This document shows, piece after piece, positions 11,039-20,382 of a stretch of 64,000 bases of DNA. A model generated the notes under the pieces. That model did no database searches and was not told where the DNA came from. It saw only the letters and a list, made by a program, of their open reading frames with translations. The DNA lies in the NCBI GenBank assembly GCA_917880885.1, contig OU862910.1, positions 22,084,710 to 22,148,709 of the forward strand, given 5' to 3'. Every line of letters begins with the position of its first letter. Within the stretch, counting starts at the first letter, position 1. The stretch comes from Limnephilus marmoratus (taxonomy: Eukaryota; Arthropoda; Insecta; Trichoptera; Limnephilidae). The position numbers were made by a program, and so were the translations under genes.

Positions 11039-11362
11039 ACTAGCGAGTTACCGGCACAACTATGCGTTGTTATGCCATTTAAAAAATAAATTGGTTTTCC
11101 CTGCGTGTCCTTTCCCATTTGTCCCGTTCCCTTTCCTTCCTCTCCCGAGTCCCCTTACGCGTTACCTCTCCGCCTTCCCACTCCCGCTCCCCTCTCCCGC
11201 TTCACCCGTCCCGCGAACCCCCCTCCCTAATTATCTTACCCCATCCCGCATTCCATACATTCAGTCCCAGTACGTCTAGTTTTCAAACAGCTCGCGTGCC
11301 ACCTATTGCAATTTTTTAATACAAATTTCATAATGCCAGAGCTCACCAGTTTATATAGAAAC
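11039..11362 (-). mobile_element. Helitron-like 3' end, left of the Gypsy insertion
   Basis: The minus strand ends '...ggcataacaacg...cgctagt', comparable with the Helitron end at 46672-46704 ('ggcataacaacgtttgtcag...gctagt'). It contains a pyrimidine-rich tract (11105-11240). The Gypsy element interrupts it at 11363, and sequence continuing the same element reappears after 16562. Confidence 0.55.
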
Positions 11363-11637
11363 TGTTATGTCTGCCCTTTCCTCGGCAGATAGTAATTATT
11401 AAATACGGTTCTTTGAATATAAAAGTGTTTATTTACTGGAATAACCTAGCTGGATAGCTACGACTGTTTACTATTCGGGGGTAGGTAAATCTCTGCGGCC
11501 TTGCCAGTGGAGCTCGTCAAGTCTATCTCCGAGACTGCTTCTTGTACGCCAATGCCATCTGGCGAGCTATGGTGCAAGCTACATGCTTACCGCCATCTAT
11601 CGTATTCTTTCCATATGAAATACTTAATTACTCTACA
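11363..11637 (-). repeat. 3' LTR of the Gypsy element
   Basis: 275 bp, with no difference that I can see from the copy at 16288-16562. It begins TG and ends CA on the plus strand. As the element is read on the minus strand, this is its 3' LTR. A purine tract lies immediately inside it. Confidence 0.95.
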
Positions 11638-11639
11638 TC

Positions 11640-11656
11640 ACACCCTCCCCCACCTA
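11640..11656 (-). other. Polypurine tract
   Basis: On the minus strand GGTGGGGGAGGGTG precedes the 3' LTR by a few bases. This is the position of the plus-strand primer in LTR retrotransposons. Confidence 0.8.
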
Positions 11657-11839
11657 ACCTCAAGCCCTGGCTACAATAAATACAAGACATGTTCTTTTCA
11701 AAGAAGTTATACAATTTGACAAAAAAATAGGATTTTAAATATTTCATTTATACACGATTTTATACACTAAATTCAACCAAACATAGTCATGATTTTAAAT
11801 ATTTCAACTTAAATATTTCTGTTTCTCTGGGAGGGACCT

Positions 11840-13858
11840 TTATGAACGCCTTGAACGGAGCCTTCCTTCCCAAGGTCTTAGTTGAGTAGTTTGCTCTCGA
11901 TCATCCGCTGGTAATCTGAAATCAAGAGAACTCCACGTTAGCCCCTTCAACAAAGCTGAGGTCCCCAACTCGTCTGAAGCGCATTTCGTGACCTCAGACG
12001 CGGTGGGTGGGTTATTATCTTCACTCTCCTCTTCCCATTTCACAGATAAACTCTTTAACTGATCAATATGCCTCTTCCAAGTCAACGGAGTACCACAGAT
12101 CCTAACGATATAAACTTTTTTACCCACTTTCCTTTCTACAATACCTCTAACCCAACCAACTTTATTCACCTGACGGAAGTCCTTGACCAGACACTTTTGT
12201 CCAACATGTAAATTCCTAATTTTTACGCCCCCATAATTCCTTATTTGATTATCTTGACTCCTTTTTATATTATCGTTAGCTATTTTTCTCTGTTCTGACA
12301 CATCTTCCTGAGTGGTTTTAGGAATTAAACTACTGAAAGTTGATTTCAGTCTCCTACCAAACATCAAGACTGCCGGTTCTAATCCCGTTGTGCAATGTGG
12401 CGAATTTCGATAATCCGATAGAAAATCACATAATCTACTTTCATAATTTACTGGAAAATTATTCCTAACCATAATTTTTTTAAAAAAAATTTTTACCGTT
12501 CTAACTGAATTTTCAGCTTGTCCATTACACTGAGGGAATTTTACCGGTGAATTTAAAAATTCTATGTTATTCTCTTTAAGAAATTCTTTAAACTCTACAC
12601 TAGAAAATGCTGTTCCATTATCCGAAACTATGCAATCAGGGTTACCAAAATTAGAGAAAATTCTTCTCAATTCCTTAATCGTGTTAAACGAATCCGCCCT
12701 TGGAACCTCTAAGCAATCGATCCACTTGGAAAAAGCGTCACAAATTACAAGAAACATTTTTCCTGCTACCGGTCCGCAGTAGTCTACATGCACCCTACTC
12801 CAAGTTGCCCCAGGGTTCGGCCACACTGACAAATGACTCTTAGAAGGTGCCGGCCTCATAGCCGCGCAATCATCACATTTTAGAACCATTTTTTCAATGT
12901 CATTGTTCAGTGATGGCCACCAAAAATAAGCTTTTGCTAGGCCCTTCATTTTAACTATTCCTAAATGAGATCTGTGTAATAACTCTAGCACATGTTCTTG
13001 TAAGGAACTCGGAATGACAATTCTATGTTGCCAGAAAAGGCAATCCTTGACTATGGACATTTCGTTTCTCTTAACCCAGAATCTCCACAGTACATCATCT
13101 CGACCAACTCGTTTTGGCCAGCCCTTACGCAAACACGTTAAAACTTCCTGAATAACCGTGTCTGTCTCTATAGCTGTGGAAATGAGCTTGATATCTATGT
13201 GCTCGCATTTATCTACATAACACACAAAATCTGATCCATAATCATCTTCAAATTCTTCTTGAGAATTTTCTACCGGAAGCCGAGATAGAAAATCCGCATG
13301 ATTATGACATGACTTAACAAATTCTACCTTATACGCAAATCCGGCTAATATAATGCCATAACGCTGCAATCTGTTAGCCGCCAAAACTGGAATATTTTTG
13401 TGTTCCCCTAAAATCCTCATCAAAGGCATATTATCTACGCATAAAGTAAACTCCCGACCGAATAGGTATTGAAAGAATTTGTTCAAACCAAACACAATAG
13501 CTAACGCTTCTAAATCTAGAATACTGTACTTCTTCTCTGCACTAGACAAACTTCTTGATGCAAATTCGATCGGTCTCATTGAACCGTCCGCAAATGTGTG
13601 CAATAACACGGCCCCGAGGCCTGCGCTGCTCGCGTCTGTATATAACTTAAGAGGAAGGTTGGGAAAATAATGAGTGAGAATTCTATCAGAACCCATTAGA
13701 TACTTTACTTTATCTACTGCGTCAATGCATGACTTCCCAAATTCAAACTTTGCATTCTTCTTTAAAAGATTATGCAAAGGTTCTAAAATTGATGACATGT
13801 TCGGTATGAAGTTCCGATAAAAATTAAAAAATCCCAAAAGACTCCTCAATTGATGCAC
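11840..13858 (-). CDS. Gypsy pol, second part: RT end, RNase H, integrase
   Basis: 672 codons. The first ~25 residues are the end of the reverse transcriptase (LRSLLGFFNFYRNFIP). RNase H follows, with candidate acidic residues D75 (YTDAS), E117 and D142. The integrase has a zinc-binding HHCC segment (H295, H298, C328, C331) and a D359-D413-E449 triad spaced as DX53DX35E. A C-terminal tail of about 200 residues follows. The frame is open for only five codons before the listed start, and there is no proper ATG at the junction. The segment is the -1 continuation of the upstream frame, not an independent gene. Confidence 0.93.
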   Translation of the reverse strand: MHQLRSLLGFFNFYRNFIPNMSSILEPLHNLLKKNAKFEFGKSCIDAVDKVKYLMGSDRILTHYFPNLPLKLYTDASSAGLGAVLLHTFADGSMRPIEFASRSLSSAEKKYSILDLEALAIVFGLNKFFQYLFGREFTLCVDNMPLMRILGEHKNIPVLAANRLQRYGIILAGFAYKVEFVKSCHNHADFLSRLPVENSQEEFEDDYGSDFVCYVDKCEHIDIKLISTAIETDTVIQEVLTCLRKGWPKRVGRDDVLWRFWVKRNEMSIVKDCLFWQHRIVIPSSLQEHVLELLHRSHLGIVKMKGLAKAYFWWPSLNNDIEKMVLKCDDCAAMRPAPSKSHLSVWPNPGATWSRVHVDYCGPVAGKMFLVICDAFSKWIDCLEVPRADSFNTIKELRRIFSNFGNPDCIVSDNGTAFSSVEFKEFLKENNIEFLNSPVKFPQCNGQAENSVRTVKIFFKKIMVRNNFPVNYESRLCDFLSDYRNSPHCTTGLEPAVLMFGRRLKSTFSSLIPKTTQEDVSEQRKIANDNIKRSQDNQIRNYGGVKIRNLHVGQKCLVKDFRQVNKVGWVRGIVERKVGKKVYIVRICGTPLTWKRHIDQLKSLSVKWEEESEDNNPPTASEVTKCASDELGTSALLKGLTWSSLDFRLPADDREQTTQLRPWEGRLRSRRS

Positions 13859-15837
13859 GTCGCTTGGGCATTCTTAATTGCTTCCAATTTATCTTTTTGC
13901 GGTTCAATGCCCCTTCCCGAAATAACGTATCCCAAAAATTCTATAGATTTAACAAAAAACTGACACTTCCCAGTATTGACACATAGACCACATTCTTTCA
14001 ACCGCTCGCAGACCGCGCAAATATTATTATACAGATCAAGTTCATCGACCCCTGAAATAATAATATCGTCTAGGTAAAAGGCTACGCCTTTTAAACCTTG
14101 TAAACAACTTGATATTGTTCTTGCGAAGATGGCCGGAGCCGATTTAAACCCAAAAACCAACCTGTTATATTGGAACAGACCTAAGTGTGTGTTAATAGTT
14201 GTAAACTTTTTACAATGATCCGCTAATTCTAACTGTGAATATGCTTCTTTAAGGTCTAATTTTGCAAAAACTTTGCCCGAACTAACCTGATGTATGACCT
14301 CCTCAATCTTTGGCATCGGATATTTCTCTAAATTGGAAATCAAATTAAGACTCCTTTTATAATCTACACAAATTCTTATATCTCCATTTTTCTTGACCAC
14401 CGGAACAATCGGTGAAGCGAATTCGCTACTTGTAACCGGGGAGATTATACCTTTTTCTACCATCGATCTTAATTCGGATTCGATCTTCCCTTTAATAGAA
14501 AAAGGAACCGGCCTTGCATTGAAAAAAATTGGATCCGATTCCTGGTTTACTTTAAAATGGTTTTTATATTTGTTAAATCTTCCCAACTTTTGCGAAAACA
14601 CTTCCGGGAAATCTTGAATAAACTTTTCTCCATTCCTCATTTGCGGCGTCACTAAATTAATTGTCTCCTGAGAAGTTATCCCAAGATCGAAACATTCCAT
14701 AAAATCTCTTCCCACAATTAATTCTGTTCCTTTTATTACTACAATAAAATTAATATTTTTGTTCCTACCCTTAAATTTCACATCAAAAATCGCCTTTCCT
14801 ACGACTTTTAAACGATTATTTCCATAACCTGAAATAATCCGCTTGTCTTGTGACAAAATGATTGAACTAAAATGTCGTTTAAAAATACCCTCCGGCATCA
14901 CACATAAAGATGAACCGGAATCAATCATTGCCGTAAACTTCTTGTTATTAATTTCAATTTCAGCAGTAATCGGACTAATTGACGCAACTAAAACTTTACT
15001 ATCCCTGTGATTTTCAAAAATGGGATTTATAGGATTATTCTTGCAGAATTTCTGTAAATGCCCAACGCCCTTACATTTAAAACATTTCGCATTACGAAAT
15101 TTACAATCAAACGATAGATGATCATTCCTTTTGCAAATAAAACACTGTTTTTTAACACTACCCACGGGTGATCTAAAATTCGTACCTGAATTCGATCCTA
15201 ACCTATAAGCTGGTTTCGTGTTAAAACTACCCTTGGGGCTCGTCGATCGTTCCCTACGCTGATCTCGCTTGAACCCATCGCTAGTAACTCGTTTTTTTAC
15301 TAGGTTTACTTCTGATTTTACTGTATTAGCACTATCCAAAGTTGACATACTAACTGCAAGTCCTTCTATTTCATTAAACGACAACGTTTGCCCTTCTACG
15401 AAAATTTTCTCCTTCGCGCGTCCCGGTAACAACCCGATTGCAAACATGTCTATGAGGTTTTTTTCAAGCCTCGTTTCGAATTGACAATACGTTGCTAAAG
15501 AACGAAGTCTAACCGCGAAATCTCTTATCGTCTCGCCTTGTTGTTGCCTCGCTAAAAAAAAATTCTCCCGTTCTTTAAAAACTGAACGATTTTTGTTACA
15601 ATGTTTGTCGAGAAGCGCTAAAAGTTTATCAAAAGATAAGTCCGTTACTTTACTTGGAAAACACAGATTAATTAGTAAGGTCAACGTTTCTGATTCTAGG
15701 AGATTCAATAAAAAAGCCCGTTTTTTCTCCACAGACGCTTTGTCATCATGGATCACGAAAAATTGCTCTATCCGAAGTCGAAACAACCCCCAGTCTCCGG
15801 AGAGATGGCAAAACGGTGGTATTCTACCCGATTCCAT
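13846..15837 (-). CDS. Gypsy gag-protease-RT, first part of the polyprotein
   Basis: The likely start is the Met at 15837 (MESGRIPPF). An in-frame Met at 15903 adds 22 residues without similarity to gag. Numbered from that upstream Met: gag helical region about 25-190; two CX2CX4HX4C zinc knuckles at 254-267 and 274-287; protease DSGS at 328-331; reverse transcriptase about 450-670 with YLDD at 610-613. The frame terminates 35 residues after the 'FLGYVISGRGI' segment. The expected continuation lies in the -1 frame, overlapping by 13 bases. No heptamer of the usual slippery kind is seen, so a one-base loss in a short C run is likelier than programmed shifting. Confidence 0.93.
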   Translation of the reverse strand: MESGRIPPFCHLSGDWGLFRLRIEQFFVIHDDKASVEKKRAFLLNLLESETLTLLINLCFPSKVTDLSFDKLLALLDKHCNKNRSVFKERENFFLARQQQGETIRDFAVRLRSLATYCQFETRLEKNLIDMFAIGLLPGRAKEKIFVEGQTLSFNEIEGLAVSMSTLDSANTVKSEVNLVKKRVTSDGFKRDQRRERSTSPKGSFNTKPAYRLGSNSGTNFRSPVGSVKKQCFICKRNDHLSFDCKFRNAKCFKCKGVGHLQKFCKNNPINPIFENHRDSKVLVASISPITAEIEINNKKFTAMIDSGSSLCVMPEGIFKRHFSSIILSQDKRIISGYGNNRLKVVGKAIFDVKFKGRNKNINFIVVIKGTELIVGRDFMECFDLGITSQETINLVTPQMRNGEKFIQDFPEVFSQKLGRFNKYKNHFKVNQESDPIFFNARPVPFSIKGKIESELRSMVEKGIISPVTSSEFASPIVPVVKKNGDIRICVDYKRSLNLISNLEKYPMPKIEEVIHQVSSGKVFAKLDLKEAYSQLELADHCKKFTTINTHLGLFQYNRLVFGFKSAPAIFARTISSCLQGLKGVAFYLDDIIISGVDELDLYNNICAVCERLKECGLCVNTGKCQFFVKSIEFLGYVISGRGIEPQKDKLEAIKNAQATCIN

Positions 15838-16274
15838 AACTCCCAACAAATAAATCGGCAAAGAAAAATCAACAAGAAAACAATAACAAATAATCCCTCT
15901 CAAAGAATCAAAAATACTTATCTCAGGAACTCTTCTGGTCTCCCTCTGGGTTTTATCCTTGTCTTCTGATTAATCCAATGATCCACAGATTCGTCCTTGA
16001 AACTATTAACCCAATGATCCGTTTTGACCTTGAAACTTCTGATTAATCCAATGATCCACAACCAGATCGCCTCCTTGCGGTATTTCACTTCTGTTCCTAA
16101 AACAAAAATCTTCTTATCCAGCCCGTAGCCACGGAACCAAATGCTCCTTAATCTCGAGCAGAATCTCTTCCGATTCCTTGCCAAAACTGCAAGTCACTCC
16201 AGCAGTGACTTAGTCCTCCGTGTCCAGCACCAATTATTATTCGCACGCGTAACTTTCACACAATTATACTTATA
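15838..16274 (-). other. Gypsy 5' untranslated leader
   Basis: The region between the primer-binding site and the gag start. It contains two copies of a short repeat ('cttgaaact...aatccaatgatcca' at about 15970 and 16030 on the plus strand). No gene is supported; an 88-codon frame here has no recognised domain. Confidence 0.7.
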
Positions 16275-16285
16275 CGGCTGCGCCA
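16275..16285 (-). other. tRNA primer-binding site
   Basis: The minus strand reads TGGCGCAGCCG two bases after the 5' LTR. The leading TGG pairs with a tRNA CCA end. The matching host tRNA was not identified. Confidence 0.75.
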
Positions 16286-16287
16286 AT

Positions 16288-16562
16288 TGTTATGTCTGCC
16301 CTTTCCTCGGCAGATAGTAATTATTAAATACGGTTCTTTGAATATAAAAGTGTTTATTTACTGGAATAACCTAGCTGGATAGCTACGACTGTTTACTATT
16401 CGGGGGTAGGTAAATCTCTGCGGCCTTGCCAGTGGAGCTCGTCAAGTCTATCTCCGAGACTGCTTCTTGTACGCCAATGCCATCTGGCGAGCTATGGTGC
16501 AAGCTACATGCTTACCGCCATCTATCGTATTCTTTCCATATGAAATACTTAATTACTCTACA
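16288..16562 (-). repeat. 5' LTR of the Gypsy element
   Basis: Identical to 11363-11637 as far as I can compare by eye. Identity of the two LTRs implies a recent insertion. It contains 'aatataaaagtg' on the plus strand and an inverted 'ctgcc...ggcag' near the element-distal end. Confidence 0.95.
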
Positions 16563-16745
16563 ACCATTGCTGCAATGCACATAACAAATCCCCAAAGTTT
16601 CATCGCAATGGGATGAATGGTTAGCAACGCATAATTTCATGACACCAGCGCTCACTATTGTATATAGAAACTTCGCGGGCATGCGCACCTCAAATTCCCA
16701 AAGTTTCATCGCAATCGGATGAATGCTTTAGCAACGCATAGACAT
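16563..16745 (-). repeat. Helitron-like continuation with an internal tandem repeat
   Basis: Two copies of a ~50-bp unit ('cccaaagtttcatcgcaat' then 'ggatgaatg' and 'agcaacgcata') lie at 16587-16634 and 16695-16742. The segment 'tatatagaaac' at 16664-16674 recalls the sequence just left of the Gypsy 3' LTR. It is probably the other side of the element that starts at 11039. The outer end is not defined. Confidence 0.45.
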
Positions 16746-17179
16746 CTCACTAATCCCCAAACATATTTTGATTTTTATATATGTACGAATGTATATAGAT
16801 TTCTAGATTACATACCTATTATATGTTTTTTAATAGATACCTAAAACTGTTTTGATTGAGATTTCTTTGAAAAAAATCTGTGCAGTCTAGGAGCTTTCAG
16901 GAGTCTCTCTTCAGAAGCTTTGCGATTTTAAACATATTTTTATCCGACACCTTACAAAAGCGCCCGTGTAAAACAGAGGAACTAAATCTTTAACTAATAA
17001 TCTAATTTCTTTAACTAACCGTTTTTTTTTGTATTTCTGTAAATCCGGATTTTATTTTCTTTTTTTTTTTCTACAAATATAATGCATAGATATGTAGTTA
17101 AATTGCATTTGCAAAGAAATATGAATGTACCTAAGTAAAAAAATTACAGCTTTTATGAAATATGTGCACGAACTGGCTA
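16746..17179. other. Unassigned AT-rich stretch
   Basis: No gene or repeat recognised. CTA at 17177-17179 is the TSD of the transposon that follows. Confidence 0.4.
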
Positions 17180-17202
17180 TACTCCAGTCAAGATGTACAT
17201 CC

Positions 17203-17749
17203 GTGCTTGCAAAAGGTCCGGTCATTCTGAATTTTTTATATGTTGTTAGGACCTAAACCAGTAATAAAAAAAAATTTTGCAACTTCGAAAGTGCTGTGCG
17301 AGCGGCGGTGGACCCATAAAACCAGGAAATTTTCGGATTTTTTTTCAGTTTTTGCTCAATATCTCAGTGAAGGAAGGGTCTGACCGGTATAATCAGTATA
17401 CACACTTTTAAAGTAGACTAAATTTGCTACAATTTGAGACCAAAGCAAGCTATATACAGTTATTGGTTTCCAAGATACAGTTCTTCGAAAATAGGCCATT
17501 TTTTCCAAAAGGTGAAATTTTTTCAAAATGTTCACTTATTTTGTAAAATATTTTCTGAAACACGCATCCCAGGTCAAATATTATATGAAATAAAGTTGTA
17601 GTAAATTTAATTTGCTTTCTTTTAAGACTAAATTGATATCCGTAGACCTAACGGTTCTCTCAAGAACGCCAGATAACCAAAAACAGTCATAAGTGGGTTT
17701 TGGGGGAAATGCAAATAAATTGTTCTCACGTCTTTTTATGGTTTTATTG
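17203..17749. repeat. Left TIR arm of long-TIR transposon 1
   Basis: It pairs with the reverse complement of 22261-22523 (outer half) and 19903-20199 (inner half). The two arms differ at scattered single bases only, so the element is old but not ancient. Confidence 0.9.
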
Positions 17750-17812
17750 TGCTGTGAAGTTAATCCATGAGACTAATCCATGAGACCATTTATTGTGTTG
17801 TGAAGTAAATCC

Positions 17813-19675
17813 ATGATGCGATCCATGAAAACATATGGTGGGTTGACCCAAGAAAGGGGAATCTCCGACAGTGTTCTAGCAAGGTGGACTGCAGGAATGG
17901 TGTTTATGTTGAACATTTGTGAAGAACTGGAAAGTTTTTGCAGCATCTCATGTCCTACTGGAGAGCAGCATGTAAACATGAGACCTTCTCGAATCATCCA
18001 AGATAATAGTGATGTGGAAAAACTAAAAAAAACTGGTTTGCTCTCCACCCTCCATTTCCCAAAACTGATAGTTTGATTTCTATCAGTAGTGGCTTACTGG
18101 CAGGTCCTGAAATTAATTGCCACACAGCCCAGAGAGTTGGAACGGAGGGAGTGATGAAAATTGTTGGGCAAATGTATGACAAGGGAGTAATAAAACGGAA
18201 AAATAAAGTTACCACGCTGGCATCGATCACCTCAACCGTTAAACTGCTGGACAAAAATAGAAGAGTGGCTGTGGATCCGCTCACAATTTTCCAGCGAGTG
18301 GCTCGAATTGCAAAGCAATCTGAACAGGATTTATAGGATGACTTCAAGTTTGAATTGGCCCTGTTCCCGATGTCTCTGGTTAATGAACAAGGGATGCGCA
18401 AGGGCACAAAATCTACTCTGTACTCTGCTTTCACTCCTCTTTCCAGCCACACGCCGATAGATTGGTGCCAGCACTCACGTCATTTTGGATGGTGGCTACC
18501 TCTTGCACAAGGTCGTGTGGCAGCGGAAGAGCACGGTTCGAGCACTTTTGGCGCGTTATACCACCTACGTCCAAAACCACTTTGGGAAGAACATCTCCAT
18601 CGTTTTTGATGGCCACCCCGAAGATGTTACAAAAAAAACACTAAAACAGCGGAACGACTCCGGCGCTACGCAGCTCATTCCAGCTTATAACTCTTCTCTG
18701 TGACGCCTTTCAGAAGGAGTTTCTACTCCCAGAAGTGGCTGTTGCCGAAGAAGATGCGAATCGAGAGATCGTCATGATGGCGCTTTCAAAAAGAGCAGTA
18801 GCCGATCGGGTCGTCATAGTGTGAGAAGACGTCGACCTGCTCGTTCTTCTCTCAATGGTTTAGGCGCTGAAGAGACAAATGTCTATCTTCAGAAGAGCAC
18901 GAAGGGTGAAGCTGGTTGCTGTCACTACTCTACGACCTCCTACAACCACCAGGGCTCCCGGCGATTACCAGGAATGGCACTATTCACCCACGTGTTTACC
19001 GGGTGCGATACCACCTCAGCACCGTTTGGCCAAGGAAAGGCCAAAATCACCACACTTCTGAGCAAGAAAGAACCACTTGCTGAGCAACTGGAGGCATTCC
19101 TTCAGCCAGACTCCACCCCACAAGCCGTGAGTGAAGCGGGCATCAAGTGCTTTGTGGCTCTATATGGGGGTGAGATCGCGAGGGATACTTTGGATTTCCT
19201 GAGGTATAAGACGATTGTCACTTCAACAAACATAAACCTCGCCTATTTGCCACCGACGGAAGATGCCGCTGGCCACCATGCAGCAAGGTGCTACCTCTAA
19301 GTGCAGAAGTGGCGGGGAGTCAACTTAAATCCCACTGAATGGGGGTAGAAGCTGTCTTCTCAAGGACTCACCCCCATCCTCACCACGATGGATCCCGCAC
19401 CTCCTGCCCTTCTGCGAAAAATTTCATGTAAATGCAAGAAAGGATGCTCTGGGAGCTGCTCGTGCAGAAAGGCTGGGCTCCATTGCTCAGTCCTCTGTCA
19501 GTCATGCGGTGACAAATTGTGCATTAAAATCCCGGATGTGGAGCTGAAATGCTCGGACGATGAAGATGACCCAACTACAGACTGGGCGCCTCTCCCAGCG
19601 TCCATCACAGATATCAAGACACCTTCTTCGTGCGAGCCTAAGCCCGGGCCATCTAAGATAAAAAGAAAGACATGA
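17813..19675 (+). pseudogene. Decayed nuclease-type gene of long-TIR transposon 1
   Basis: A single ancestral reading can be followed across several frames. 17813-18030 (PSRIIQDNSDVEKL) shifts at an A-run to a segment reading ALHPPFP. 18073-18447 (VAVDPLTIFQR, then FELALFPMSLVNEQGMRKG) follows. 18476-18703 has VILDGGYLLHKVVWQ and then SIVFDGHPEDVTKKTLKQR. 18717-18865 reads DRVVIV-stop-EDVDLLVLL. 18960-19300 has FTGCDTTSAPFGQGKAK. 19388-19675 is cysteine-rich (CKCKKGCSGSCSCRKAGLHC). Stops interrupt it at 18334, 18822, 19298 and 19346. The FDG, EDVD and GCD...G.GK pattern resembles FEN1/XPG 5'-nucleases. The tail resembles TSO1/tesmin CXC DNA-binding motifs. It is not expressed as a whole protein. 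Confidence 0.75.
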
Positions 19676-19902
19676 TTTGGCAACCAAGACACAATACCTA
19701 CATGATTTATATTAGTTTAATTTTTTGTGTACATGTAATTTGTCCTTATAGTAGGTACCATGATGTTTGTACAAGCATTTTAGTATGTAGATATATAAAA
19801 CAATGTTTGAAGATGACGTAATTCCCGATAGATTTATTATCTTTTCTTTTTTTCATCAAAAATTTGTTAACAAAAACAAAAAAAAATTGTAACTATTTGA
19901 TA

Positions 19903-20199
19903 AATAAAACCATAAAAAGACGTGAGAACAGTGTATTTGCATTTCTCCCCAAAACTCACTTATGACGGTTTTTGGTTATCTGGTGTTCTTGAGAGAACCG
20001 TTAGGTCTACAGATATCAATCTAGTCTTAAATGAAAGCAAATTAAATTTACTACAACTCTATTTCATATAATATTTGACGTAGGATGCGTGTTTTAGAAA
20101 ATATTTTACAAAATAAGTGAACATTTTGAAAAAATTTCACCTTTTGGAAAAAATGGCCTATTTTCGAAGAACTGTATCTTGGAAACCAATAACTGTATA
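19903..20199. repeat. Right TIR arm, inner half, of long-TIR transposon 1
   Basis: Reverse complement of about 17450-17749 (for example 'aaaaagacgtgagaacag', 'gagagaaccgttaggtcta'). It ends exactly where the nested element begins. Confidence 0.9.
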
Positions 20200-20382
20200 T
20201 GGGCATTTCTCCACTAATTGGAAAATCGCTGTCCCAGGTAAATTTTATATAGTAGATCTTAATATTACCGAGTTCTTTGTATTGATAACGACAATATGTT
20301 AGCTATTCTTGGCATGCTATAGATCATACAGTAATATAATATTGTAATATTAATTTAAATGCACTTCAAACACCTCAATTCA

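Larger units (their letters stand above)
11363..16562 (-). mobile_element. Ty3/Gypsy LTR retrotransposon, young but frameshifted
   Basis: A 5200-bp element on the minus strand with two identical 275-bp LTRs. A tRNA primer-binding site lies inside the 5' LTR and a polypurine tract inside the 3' LTR. The domain order is gag, zinc knuckles, protease, reverse transcriptase, RNase H, integrase, which is the Ty3/Gypsy order. No envelope frame follows integrase. One -1 frameshift near the end of the reverse transcriptase splits the polyprotein. The flanks do not give a matching TSD (AAAC on the left, ACCA on the right). It sits inside Helitron-like DNA. Confidence 0.95.

Noticed and set aside
11067..11319. 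Proline/serine-rich open frames
   Set aside because: They are translations of a pyrimidine-rich low-complexity tract in a Helitron-like element.
13840..13885. Programmed -1 frameshift signal in Gypsy pol
   Set aside because: No X-XXY-YYZ slippery heptamer or convincing downstream structure is seen, and the position inside the RT is not where such signals normally sit. A base loss is simpler.
18821..18960. Arginine-rich N-terminus of the frame that carries GCDTTS
   Set aside because: The true ancestral reading here is in another frame (DRVVIV-stop-EDVDLLVLL); the basic stretch is an out-of-frame artefact.
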